Assembly (NCBI GenBank): GCA_020631735.1
Contig: CM036158.1
Span: forward strand, 87,041,248 to 87,105,247
Source of the DNA: Saccharum officinarum
Taxonomy: Eukaryota; Streptophyta; Magnoliopsida; Poales; Poaceae
Length of the DNA: 64,000 bases
Direction: 5' to 3'
Shown one piece after another: positions 21,476-32,748 of this stretch. Made by a program: the position numbers and the translations under genes. The notes beneath the pieces are model-generated. The model made no database searches. It was not told the DNA's origin and saw nothing but the letters and a program-made list of their open reading frames with translations. Every line of letters starts with the position of its first letter. The first letter of the stretch is position 1.

Positions 21476-24400
21476 TGTAACAGAACCGACCAATTATACG
21501 AGATTAAGTAAGAAAATCATCCACCGAGCAGACGATTTAGCAAACTTAAGCCCGTATAACCCGGTAGTCCGTGAAATCACGACGGATTTCAAACCAACTT
21601 ACATATCAGCCAAGATCGTAATAAGTTCAGCGGTCACCATCACAAGTTACATAAAAGTTCGCGTCGCAAATACATCGGAGTTTAAACATAGTTATTACAA
21701 ACCAAGTTCAAATAAAAGTAGCGGAAGCATTTAGTTCAAACCACACACTCACACAGAGTTCGAAATAAAGTGCCAGCTCAGGATCATTTCCAACAAAAGC
21801 ATCAGACGAGACGTAGTGAATGACCATTGCCCATGGTCCTAAGCTTCTCCCATCGTAGGATAAAGGCAGTTGATACAGTAGCCGTAATATATCTGCCCAT
21901 CTGCAACAAGTGGGAACAAAGCCCTGAGTACGAGAAGGTACTCAGCTAGACTTACCCGACATAACCAAAAATAAAAGACACCAAGGATCATGACAGGCTT
22001 TAAGGTAGGGTAGCTGACTCATTTGCAAAAGACATTTTTAGTATTTAAAGAATCTTTTCCAGAAGCTTTGCATCAAGTTAAATCTTTATTAACCTGTCAA
22101 CTACATTTGCACCTGTACTAGAGTAACATGTAATTAAACAGGTAAGGATAACCAATGATCATTAACAACTTCCATCATGTCATATTCCATATAACTGTCC
22201 AAGTGTTCCATCAAGATTACTACGATGAAGTAACTCAAGTCAAGTGTCCACTATCCAGTGAACGATGGCGATTCGAATCGATTATTAACCAGCTAGTAAT
22301 TTATTCCTCACACAAACCTCACTCACCCACTAAAGTGAGATATTGGTCACCGAGTCAACCATTCAGGTAAAGTCTCGAGCTTGCCAGGAACCACATGTAC
22401 CCGGGGGCCGCCCGACTGCTCTTTGGCCTTATCATCGCGCCCCCGTGTCCTACCACACCTGCTCCGGTACAGTGCGTTATTCGGCCCGAATAATCTCCTA
22501 GCTTCGCGGTCGAAAGGTACATTATTCGGCCAGCTAAATGTAAGGCATGCGCTCAACATGACTCGAGGCCCAACAACGGTCGGTCCTTAATCGACAAATA
22601 CGGAAAACACTACAGTCTGAAACCCTGCAAGTCTCTGTCCGGTCTCAATTTTACATTAACACTTAGTTATTCTACGATGACATACTTACTCAAGCAGATC
22701 CAGGTAACCACCTATAGCTCGTAGGTGACAGGAAATCACCCGACTTCTACCGGTCTAAGCAAGCTAAGCATTTCTTGACTGCGAACACCAAGGTAACAAG
22801 GATATGGTAGAACAGGGTAAACAAGGTATAATGCAGCAACGGTTGCAAACAACTCCTAAACGTAATGCATCAGTTAAAGTAAAGCATTAATAAAATATTT
22901 GCAAACCGGGAGAGAAAATGCTCCGGGGCTTGCCTCTCTCGAAAGAGCTCGGACGGTGGTCTGGGAACTCTGGAAGATCCTCACCGACCTCCTCGTCGGC
23001 TTCGGGCACCTCCTGCTCTTGCACCTCGGGCTGCTCTTCCGGCTCCTCGTGAACTGCTACCGGAGTTACTTCTTGTGATCCTGTATGATGCAAACGTATA
23101 AGTGCTCATGCCTAGGTGCATTGCAGAAATGACATGTAATGATCATGATGAATGAAATGTAGATGAACATGTTTACTTTATTGCATAAAGTAGGAATACA
23201 ACTCTTCTGCAAGATAGTCAACATCATCCAAGAACATGTACTCGTATACTACTACCAACATTCTCTACCATGCCAACTCACCACAGAAATCTAAGATGCT
23301 TCAAAGATACACCAAAGTAAATCTTATTAATTAGTCATGCATTAACAAGGTTAATTAAACCCTAATTGCAACTAGGTTTGAACAGCAACATCTATTTTGG
23401 TAGCACAGAAAAATCTGAGAAAATTACAGTAGCTTACTATCATCTAATCTAGCATGCCACAAAAATTTCATTGTATTTGGATTACTAGAACTGCCTACAC
23501 AAAAATAACAAGCTAGGGCCTAAAAATGAGCATAAAAATACTTTGTACTATGAAAAGTATCAAACAACAGATTTAATATTTTTCCTACATTCTATATAAT
23601 AAACAATCACTATAGAAAAATTATTACATGCATGTTTTATTCATATTTTTCTCTTATCAAAAATAGCAATTATTAACAATAATTAGCACTTGTACTACAC
23701 ATCAAAAATTTTCTACAGAACATTTTTCCTAGAAAGTACATCACAAAATAAAATTATTGCAAGTGGAACCATATTTTTCTGAGCTTTCTATGATTTATTA
23801 CATATTTATCAAGAAAACAGCAATTTCAGTGATTAAATAAAAACCCTACAGAAAAGTATTTCAAACTTGACATGCAACATTTTTAAACTGTAGATCTACT
23901 CATAAGAAACACTACAAAATTTATTTCACAATTTTTCGAGCTAAAATGAGCAAGTTATGAATTTCTAAACCATTTTCATCTTTTCTGGAAAATCATTTTC
24001 AAAAATCCTTTTAACATCAGCCGCAGAAAATGTTAGATGCACCCGGTGAAATGCACACGCGAGCGCACACTGAGACAGACAGGTGGACCCGTGACCCCAC
24101 ATGTCAGTCACAGGGAGAGGGAGGAAGACACCGGCGTCCACAGCTCGCCGGCGGCGAGGTCTCCGGCCAGGCCAAAGGCACCACGCGAACCACATCGTGC
24201 TTGCGAACCCAATGGTACACACGCGGTGGCCAATGGAGCTCGAAGGACCGGTCACCGCCGTTCATGACGGAACGGTGGCGCGGGTGGCCGCCGGCCGGCC
24301 ACCTCCGACCATGGAACGGGCAATGGAAGGGTGCTCGAGCACCGGTGAGCCAGGGCGAACAAAATGCGCGCGCTAGGAGGGATCGAGGTGGAGGGGAGAG

Positions 24401-25439
24401 GTGCGGTCCACGGAGCGGAAAGCTCCGGCGAGCTCGGCCGGAACTCCGGTGAGCGATTCCCGCAGATGGAGAGCTTACCACGGACAGCTGAGGTGCTCAC
24501 AGGCTGCGCCAGAGGGAGGAGAAACTCGAGGCAAGATGGAGCGGCTCGCGGTGAGATGGAACGGCCGGAACGGCAGCGCCGGCGATGGCGCGTGCTCGGC
24601 CACGGGGCGGAGGCGGTGCGCAGGCTCTGCTCTTGCGGCTGGCGAGCTGAGGGAGGGGAGGAGGAGTGAGTGGGCGCGGACGGGGGTGCCGAGACGCGGG
24701 TGAAGGAGAGCGCGGCCGCGGGGGCCACCAGGCGCCATGGGGCGGCCAACGCCGGCGTACGGGCGACACGGGGCGGGCGAGCTCTGCCGCGAGCGCCACG
24801 GCGTCGCGCGCGGGGGCGGGAGGAGGAAGCGGGCGCTGGCGCGGGCCGGGTCGGCTTCGCGAGCAGGCCGGGAAGTGAGGCGGCGGCCCGTTAAGGCCGC
24901 AGAAATCGTTTTTCTTTTCTAAATAAATTTCCAGATTTTCTAAATTGATTCAAATTCAAATTTTGAAGATGAAAAAGGCATTTTCACAAGTTGTCCCCAA
25001 AACAAAAGTTGTTCAAAATTTAATTATCTACAATTTTCATTTAGGGCACTTTTCAAAATTCTAAACAGATTTTGAATTATTGATTTAAAGTCAAATTTTT
25101 AAATAAAACTCATTTTTCTAGAATATTTTTAAAAGCAAAATTTGGGGAGATTTTGAATACAAAAATTGCTCCAAAAATCATGCTAATTAATTCTAAGCCA
25201 TTTAAAGTTATAGCCAAACAAGTTTTACCACTCTTAGCTAGCAATTGCAATAATTTAGGGTTCAAACCTATGTTTTTCACAATTTAATTAATTTCAACTT
25301 ATATTGCATGTGATGAGCCTACCCTAACTTGCTTGGGACAAAAGGCTATGTTGTATTGCACGTGATGATGAACATACATGAAATGCTAATGATCATACTT
25401 TGGGATGTTAATGCATGCTTAACACCCAGAGGTGTTACA
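21476..25439 (-). repeat. 5' LTR of element A, full length
   Basis: This 3964-bp LTR retains the 22630-23722 segment missing from the other LTR and carries a 37-bp retroposon tail at 25317-25353. Substitutions against the 3' LTR are few and mostly transitions, so the insertion is not ancient. Confidence 0.9.
25317..25353 (+). mobile_element. ultra-short SINE/LINE 3' end with 15-bp target duplication
   Basis: The 37-bp insert (GCCTACCCTAACTTGCTTGG, then GACAAAAGGCTATGTTG) is flanked by TATTGCATGTGATGA (25302-25316) and TATTGCACGTGATGA (25354-25368), which differ at one base. The sister LTR at about 14703-14720 has the single, empty site. The motif AACTTGCTTGGGAC-AAAGGCT-TGTTG is the conserved 3' end of Au-type SINEs and related grass LINEs, so this is a severely 5'-truncated retroposition event. 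Confidence 0.7.
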
Positions 25440-25444
25440 CCGCA

Positions 25445-25547
25445 GGGGCAAACAAGTCCTCGGACGGGGTCACGGAGCCACAACGTCAAGTTTTGCAAAA
25501 ACTACGTATACGCCCAGGACGTCCAGTTTTTCAGTATGGAGGGAGTA
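25445..25547. other. right end of the mariner-like element
   Basis: This sequence resumes the DNA interrupted at 11974. It ends AGTATGGAGGGAG followed by TA (25546-25547), the mirror of a CTCCCTCC mariner terminus. Confidence 0.6.
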
Positions 25548-27005
25548 AGCATTTTCAATGATGTGGCAACGTTTTTAAAAAGAGAGAGAAGAAATGAGTT
25601 TCATGGGGATGAAACTGTCTTGACATGATTATTAATAACTCTCTATAAGTCATGAAGTTAAATGTTTGTGAAACCATAAAATAAAACTTTTCCATTGAAA
25701 GTGTGTTTCATTTCATTTTATATAATCTGGCAGTCTTGGAAACAATGCCATAAAACTCTTCACTAAGACTGCCTTTATAAATCTTAGAGTGGCCCATAAC
25801 CTTTTCTTTTCCTACTTCACTATCTACTCATGTTTTTCTATTCTCTTTGACTTCCTTTAGATTTAGATCTCTTGTCAATTCTCCATGTACTCCATGTAAA
25901 TATATGTTGTTCATTGTCAGATGTCAGTGTACTTTCCCTTAGAAGAGTAACTAGCGCATCAACCATAGTAAATCAGAGGGACAACACACAAATTCATATT
26001 GTTTTAGGTACACATATCTTATGTCCAATACTTGAGAAGAGTTTTATTGCTTGTGTGCTGTGTGCTGGGTTGTGGGGTGTTGATGTGAGTTGCAAGGTGT
26101 GTAATGGAATGCTTAATGTCAACTATGACGTTGCTACCGCCGCTCTCCACCTCCATGAAAACTGTTCACTAAACCACGTCACCTCCACCTCCTTTGTCTC
26201 CCCTTCTGGATACCAACCTAATCTCCCGATCACAACGCCCTCACCCTCCTCAATCACAGACTCGCAGGCCATAGCTCCCACCCTAGCAATGTCTCCCTTG
26301 CCAATCCAACTAAATTAAATCAAACGTCTCTGCCGCTGGCTCTATCCAGCTACCGAGCACCACCTAGCCATCTAGTTAGTCTGATCCACCTTCCACCACC
26401 ACCACCACCACCACCACCGGGCCAACAACCTCTGAGTCATCACTATACCGCCGAAGGGCAAAAAACCCAAGCCCCAATCTCCTACCCACAAACTAAAAAC
26501 CTAACTTCGCCGGAGTTTACGTGGTGCTTGTAGGAGAAGACCTACACAAATTTTTGTGCATGAACATGAGGTCAGTAGATTGACAGATTTTACCTAAACT
26601 CTGTCTAACATATAGTATATAGAAAATTCCTACTCACAAGATGGATCTTTTTCACTGAGTAGTTAATATGGCATGAAGTTGTATGCCTTGTCATTTCAGG
26701 CATGTTGGATCTTTTTGTCTGTTTGCATGATTGCCTTACTTGCTTTTTTCTCTTCTCGAAACAAGATGAACTTATTAGGCTAGTCTCAGTGGAGGTTTAT
26801 GAGAGTTTCATAAGCATTAAATAAGCTACCAACTTATTAAATATGATGACATGATACAGTATTAATGAAGAGAGAGATGTTTAAAGTTTTATAGGATGAA
26901 ATAAGTTTAGACTATTTTCAACGCATGAAAGTCTTGGAACTGAGACACGGAACACCACGGACTGGCTTACTGACTCATATAAGTGCTTTAGTTTGCCAAG
27001 TTAAT
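25548..27005. other. intergenic with MITE remnants and a CCA microsatellite
   Basis: 25555-25790 contains a common grass MITE sequence (for example GAAATGAGTTTCATGGGGATG and GGCAGTCTTGGAAACAATG). 26779-26955 holds another with ends GGCTAGTCTCAGTGG and, reversed, GTGTCTCAGTTCC. A run of CCA/CAC repeats lies at about 26392-26418. I see no supported gene; the 25872-26318 frame shows no domain. Confidence 0.45.
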
Positions 27006-27008
27006 TAA

Positions 27009-27243
27009 GGGTATGTTTGGTTCACCCCTCCTAAAGTTTAGTGACTACTAAACTTTAGTCACTAAAATGCCAAATACCCCCACTAAAGTTTAGTGGTCAC
27101 TTAACCAAAGAGTAGCTAAAAGTGACTAAAATGTACATGTGACAACTACTTTAGTGGGTGGAACCAAATATGGGCCACTAAACTTTAGAGGGTCACTAGA
27201 CTTTAGTGGTCACTAAACTTTAGCGGGTGAACCAAACATGCCC
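27009..27243. mobile_element. Tourist-like MITE with TAA target duplication
   Basis: The 235-bp element has termini GGGTATGTTTGGTTCACC and, reversed, GGGCATGTTTGGTTCACC, differing at one position. It is flanked by TAA on both sides (27006-27008, 27244-27246). TIR type and 3-bp TAA duplication indicate PIF/Harbinger. The interior repeats CTAAAGTTTAGTG in both orientations and would fold into an extended hairpin. Confidence 0.85.
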
Positions 27244-27405
27244 TAAATTGGCCTTGCATTGTTGACTCATACGGGTGCTAGCTCAAGTTTCAAAAACAAT
27301 TATGTGGAGTTTTAACAAACCATTATTGCCCAAATATTCAACAATATCCTTAGGATTTATCTAATACTATCATACTGTGTGTTTGATGTTATTACTAATT
27401 AAAAC

Positions 27406-30400
27406 CATGGAAAAAAAATAGCGCGCTATTTTGCCGCTATATCGGCGCTATAGCGCGCCAGCAGAAACACCGCGACAATATTGCTCTTTCTCACGCTATT
27501 GACGCTATTGCCGCTATAGCGCCGCTAAATGCAAATAGCGCCGTAGCGCCGCTATTTTCCCGCTATCACTGAATTGGTAGTTGGGCCAAAATGAAACGCA
27601 GCCCAATCAAATTGAGCCCACCTCGAGCCCACTTTTTTTCCCCTGTAACCCTAATCCACACCAGGACGCTCCCACACCCCCACTCGACTCCTCCAGCTGC
27701 GCCCGTACTCGTGAGTGGGCGACCGGCGGCGGCGTGTCATCCACGCGCGACCGCGCCCTCCGTGGCCGGCGGTCCTCGAAGTCCGGCATCCGCGACCGCC
27801 CTCCACTAGCGACCTCGCCCTCCGCCCTCGACCTCGTTCCTCTCCTCCTGGGCGACCTGCATCCTGGGCGACGCCGCATCCTGGGCGAAGGCGTGAGCTT
27901 GGGTGAAGACGGGAGCTTGGGCGACGGCGTGAGCCTGGGACACGGCGGCAATGTCTGAGCCAACCGAAACCAGAAGTCCTGATGATGCCAGTGCGCCAAC
28001 GCCAACAATAGGTAAGCTCTTCTCCCCTGTTCTTTGGTTATTGAGATTTGAGATGCATATGCTAGAAAGCTAGATTATTGTAATAATGTAATTAGTTCAT
28101 TGTGTTTGTCAGTTTTTGTGAATGAGATTTGTGTGTGAATGTGATACTGTGATACTATGAGTTTGTCAGTTATTGTGATACTGTGATACTGTGTGAATGT
28201 GAATGTGATACTGTGAATGCATATGCTAGACAGCTAGATTTGTGTTTGTCAGTTATTGAGATGTAGGCATGTTACTAGCTAGATGCATATGCTGTGATGA
28301 GCTCATGTACATATTATTTGGAACTTGGAAGTGAGAAATGACTTTTTTTTGCTGCCATTGATATCTAGCAACATGCCTACATGATTTGTGGTCTGTGAGT
28401 TTATCTAGGGTAGTAGAGCATATGTATATCAAAATTCAAAATTTCAAAAATGAATTTGTTACTGTACCAGTGTACCTCCATGCTAGATAGCTAAGATTTG
28501 AATTTTGTAGGCTTTGTTATTGTACCTCTATGCTAACTTGCTAAGAGTTGAAATTTGTTACTGAATGAAATTTGCTAGACCTCAATTTGTTAATGTACCT
28601 CTATTGCCCTCCACTTATTAATTCTGTTCTATGATTCTGTCCACTTTGTAGGCTTATCCAGCACTGCATCCACAGGCAACCAATCAAATGAAGATGGTGA
28701 CCCAGCTTGGAAGCACTGCACAATGACGATGTGAACAATAAAGGTTCTCTCAAGTGCAACTACTGTAAGAACATTTATCATGGTGGAATAACTAGAATCA
28801 AGTACCACCTTGGTAAAGTTCCTAAATGTGGTGTTGCAAAGTGTTCAAAAGTTCCATCTAATGTGCAACAAGAAATGGTTAACTTGCTGACAAAGAAGAT
28901 GGATAACAAGCAAAGGAAGGGCAAGGAGAAAGAAGAGGATAGAGCTGAAGTTGATTTGAGTCATTTTGAAGGAGAGGAACAGAGTGATGGTGAAGGCAAT
29001 TCAGTTATTGTGTTGAAGAAGGCGACTGGCACATGTGCTTCTTCAGGTCCTATGGATAAGTTCTGTAGATTGACACCAGAAGAAATAGTGGTTGCAAGGA
29101 AGGGCAAATCTGGTCTTGCTGAGAAGGTTCAATCCAAACTGTCAACTGAAAAAAGGGAAGAGAAGAGGGACAGAGCATGTGAGTACATCTGTCAGTTTTT
29201 TTATGAAGCTAGTATCCCACACAACGCTACAACACTACCTAGCTTTGATCTTATGCTTGAGGCTATTGGAGACTTTGGCAGAAACTTGAGAGGGCCAACT
29301 CCATATGAGATGAGTGGAAAATTCTTGCAAAAAAGGAAGAGGAAAGTTCAGGAATTGTTGAAGTCTCACAAAGAGTCCTGGGAGCTAAATGGATGCTCAG
29401 TTATGACAGATGCTTGGACAGATAAGAGAGGTAGAGGTGTGATGAATTTGGTTGTTCATAGTGCATATGGTGTTTGTTTTCTTGATTCAGTGGATTGCTC
29501 AGCTGTGAAGAAAGATGGCAGATACATTTTTGAACTGGTTGATAAATGTATTGAGGAAATAGGGGTGCAAAATGTAGTTCAAGTTGTGACTGACAATGCA
29601 AAACCAAATGAGGCAGCAACAAGTTTGTTTAAAGCAAAGCACCCCTCTATTTCTGGAATGGTTGTGCTGCCCACATCATTGATCTAATGCTGGAAGATAT
29701 AGGAAAGATGCCAATTGTGGCAGCAACAATTAGCAAAGCAAAGTGCTTGACTGTTTTTCTCTATGCCCATACTAGAGTTTTGAACCTGATGAGGAAGTAT
29801 CTTTCTAAAGATTTGGTGAGGTGTGGTGTTACAAGGTTTGCTACAGCTTATCTCAACTTGAAGAGCTTGTTAGAAAACAAGAAGCAATTGTAGAGGCTTT
29901 TTAGGGAAGATGAGCTCAGTGAACTAGGCTACCTAAAGAGTGTCAAAGGGAAGAAAGCAAACAAGATTGTGAGGTCTGAAACTTTCTGGAAAGGAGTTCA
30001 GACTGCTGTCAATTACTTTGAGCCATTAGCTACTGTGCTGAGGAGAATGGACAGTGATGTGCCAACAATGGGGTTCTTGTATGGGTATCTACTAGAGGCT
30101 AAGAATGAGATCTGTAAGAGGTTTAACAATGAAAGGAAAAAGTTTAAGGAAGTTTTTCACTTCATTGACAAAAAGGTGGGACAGTAAGCTGAAGACACCT
30201 TTGCATATGGCTGGTTACTACTTGAACCCTTTCTATTATTATCAAAACAAAAAGTCTATAGAGGAGAATGAATCATTTAGAGATGGTGTAATAACTTGCA
30301 TTACAAAGCTTGTTCCAAATGAAGACACTCAGGACAAGATCATTGAAGAGCTTCAAAAGTTTCAGGATGCTGAAGGATCCTTTGGCAAAGACATTGCTAA

Positions 30401-31528
30401 AAGACAGTGCAAAAATATTCATTTTGATCCAGGTAAGACAAATGTCCTCTAGCAAATAACTTTCTTATATCCTGTTTTCTCTAGGAAAATAATTAACATT
30501 ATCCTCTGTTTTCCACTTTTTGTAATTTAGCTAAGTGGTGGCTAAATCATGGAAGTAGTGCACCAAATCTCAGAAAGTTAGCTGCTAGAATTCTAAGTTT
30601 GACATGCAGTTCATCAGCTTGTGAGAGATGCTGGAGTTCATTTGAACAAGTATGAATCTGACATTCCTATGTTCATTTATGCAATTCTTCAATCCTGTTT
30701 TGTTATTGATTTTTCAAATAATGACTTCAATCTATGCAGGTCCACACAAAGAGACGCAACAGGCTGCTTCATGAAAGAATGAGGGATCTTGTGTATGTCA
30801 AGTTCAACTCAAAACTGAGGCAAAAGAAGGATAACAAGGACAGGGATCCCCTTGAGAATCCTGTTTTTGATGGTTTAGAAGATGAAGACAATGAGTGAAT
30901 CACTGGCACTGAGCCAATAGAAGTAGATTCAGAGCAAGAAGGAGAAAATGGAGCATCCTCACAGGGAGTTGCAGCTGCACAGAGTTGCAGCTGCACCTCA
31001 AGGACAAGAAAAAAAGAAAGAGTAGGAAGAGGAAGAGGTTTATCCCTACCACTATTGAGGATGATAAGTTATCTGCTTCATCTTCTGATGGAGAAAATCA
31101 AAATGCCAATGATGGCAGTGATTCTAGTTCTGATTCTGAGGCTGAATGATGTGGTTGCGGCAATGATCCATTGTGTTTTGTGGTCTTTGTGAGCTGTCAG
31201 CTGTGGCTTTTGTCTTATAAAAGTTTAAAACTGTGTCGATGTGTTTTTGTCTTTTAAAAACTATGTCAAGTACTGTGTCGATGTGGTTTTGGTTTTCCTG
31301 TGGATGAGTTATGAACTTATGACTTATGAACTTATTATTATTATGATATTATCATATTATGATGATTATCATGGGAAATATGTTTAGTGTTTAGTTGATC
31401 GACGGTTTTGCTGTTTTTGCCTGATTGTAATAAAATAACGCGCTATAGCGCCGCTATGGCGTGCTAAGGCGCATAGCGCTCAGGAAAGCTTGCCGCGAAA
31501 TTCTTTAGCGCGCGATTTTTTTTCATTG
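27406..31528 (+). mobile_element. hAT transposon, 4.1 kb, with 8-bp target duplication
   Basis: The termini are CATGGAAAAAAAATAGCGCG and, reversed, CAATGAAAAAAAATCGCGCG. They are flanked by a perfect 8-bp duplication, ATTAAAAC (27398-27405 and 31529-31536), diagnostic of hAT. Subterminal zones (27420-27565 and 31435-31515) are packed with GCGCTATAGCGC-type palindromic repeats, the usual transposase-binding array. The interior holds a decayed transposase gene on the plus strand. Confidence 0.9.
27951..31149 (+). pseudogene. hAT transposase (BED finger, DUF659, hATC), decayed
   Basis: The model is exon 1 27951-28011 (MSEPTETRSPDDASAP...), exon 2 28652-30432, exon 3 30531-30649 and exon 4 30740-31149, all with GT-AG borders. 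Exon 2 encodes a BED-type zinc finger (CNYCKNIYHGGITRIKYH) and a DUF659 segment (GCSVMTDAWTDKRGRG...VVTDNA). Exons 3-4 encode the hAT dimerisation domain (KWWLNHGSSAPNLRKLA, SSSACERCWSSFEQVHTKRRNRL) and a basic/acidic tail. Damage: frame changes near 28720, 29640 and 30170, and stops at about 29891 and 30895 (the latter TGA where a Trp codon would fit). The gene therefore cannot make a full transposase, although the ends look mobilisable in trans. Confidence 0.85.
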
Positions 31529-31536
31529 ATTAAAAC

Positions 31537-32061
31537 ATAAAAATAACCCTACTACTACCCCAAGTTGGGTGCCTATCTAGTCAGCTCGCTGGGTATCCAG
31601 GAGGGATGAACCTCCAGCTACTCTCTCATCGATGGCTAACCGTGGGATTAGTAGTGTATCGCATTACCACCATCCACCAGCTCTTGAACTTTCCTTTTGC
31701 ATGCATGCGTACCTGCTGGTTTGCAGACGCCTACTAGCTTGCATGCAGTTGTATACATGTGCCAATGTGCCATGGCGTGTTGACCTGTTGTTCCTTGCAG
31801 TTTGCAAACAAAGAATGGCTTGTCGTACATCCATGCAGACCAACTTCTTCAGTTCTCCACATCACATTTGACTTGGTTTCCGGCCCGGATTATTTTAATT
31901 ACTTCTTATCCTGGGCATCCAAATCCAAATCCTACCAAAGCAAGGTGAGATAGCCACCTCATTCAGCCTAATCTCCAAAATTTATTTCATTGATTTCCAG
32001 ATTTCTACAAAATATATGCCCTCTTGGAAACACAAACCACTGCAAATTTAAATAATATATA
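31537..32061. other. intergenic, nothing recognised
   Basis: There is no supported gene. Short overlapping frames around 31630-31950 lack domains and conserved start context. Confidence 0.4.
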
Positions 32062-32318
32062 CTCCCTCCGTCCAACAAAACAAGCAATTATGGGAAGCGT
32101 GCCAGTCAAACTGACTCAAGTTTGACCAAGTTTATAGTAAATAGTATTAACATTTATGTCTCCAAATATATTTATTAAAAAAATATATTCTATAACTAAT
32201 CTAATGATACTTATTTTGTATTATAAATATTAGTATTTTTTTATATAAATTTAGTCAAAGTTCAAACTGTTTGACTTCTCGAAAAGCGAGAATTGCATGT
32301 TTTTATGGACGGAGGGAG
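32062..32318. mobile_element. Stowaway MITE with TA target duplication
   Basis: The 257-bp element begins CTCCCTCCGTCC and ends GGACGGAGGGAG, exact inverted repeats. TA lies on both sides (32060-32061, 32319-32320). The interior inverted pair includes AAGTTTGACCAAGTTTATAG. It sits about 430 bp upstream of the kinase start codon, within the likely promoter. Confidence 0.9.
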
Positions 32319-32583
32319 TAGTGATGAAGCGTAGAACGAATACAAATTAATTAACAGTCGGTAATTTCTTTCCGAAAATCTACTCTGATTTCCTTCTTTC
32401 TGAAATCTACTCTGATTTCCTTCATTCCTCCCTAACCTTGGATTGGATCTCACTAATTATTTTTTCCTTTATTTACTGATGATGATCCAAAGGTTAAGGT
32501 TTACTATTACGAGTAGTGTTCTTCTCCGAATTAGCCAAGGCCTCCGACTGACTACTCGCTGCCTCTCCTCCCCGTCCCGTCGC

Positions 32584-32590
32584 TATAAAG
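32584..32590 (+). promoter_or_regulatory. TATA box of the kinase gene
   Basis: TATAAAG lies about 160 bp upstream of the ATG at 32749 in an otherwise GC-rich leader. Position fits a short 5' UTR of roughly 130 bases. Confidence 0.5.
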
Positions 32591-32748
32591 CTCTCGCCTT
32601 TGTCGCCGCCTCTTCACGTGCGCGCCACCACCTCCCATGCAAGAGCAGTAGGCGCAGCACGGCCGTCTCGTGTCCTCCTCCGTGCACGCCGCGTCGCTTT
32701 TCGATCGACTCGCCGCGCGCCCGCAGCTAGCCGTTCTTCGGTAGATCC

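Larger units (their letters stand above)
11975..25439 (-). mobile_element. LTR retrotransposon A (Ty3-gypsy chromovirus, Tekay/Del-like)
   Basis: The element runs on the minus strand. Its 5' LTR is 21476-25439 (3964 bp) and its 3' LTR 11975-14797 (2823 bp). On the plus strand the LTRs begin TGTAACAGAACC and end GAGGTGTTACA. The flanking 5-bp target duplication CCGCA is perfect (11970-11974 and 25440-25444). The interior order is primer site, pre-gag ORF, gag, protease, RT, RNase H, integrase, chromodomain-like tail, polypurine tract. All of gag-pol lies in one reading frame broken by stops, so the copy is non-autonomous. It interrupts the mariner-like element near that element's right end. 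Confidence 0.93.
8970..25545 (+). mobile_element. plant mariner-like element, interrupted by LTR element A
   Basis: The element contains the DD39D transposase (8970-11110), a convergent ORF (11211-11765, minus) and, beyond the nested retrotransposon, a right terminus at about 25518-25545. That terminus, reversed, reads CTCCCTCCATACTGAAAAAC and is followed by TA, the mariner target dinucleotide (25546-25547). Without the 13.47-kb insert, about 0.97 kb separates the transposase stop from this end. The left terminus was not recognised, so the start given is only that of the first exon. Linking the right terminus to this transposase rests on the CTCCCTCC motif, the TA and position, not on a matched TIR pair. 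Confidence 0.6.
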
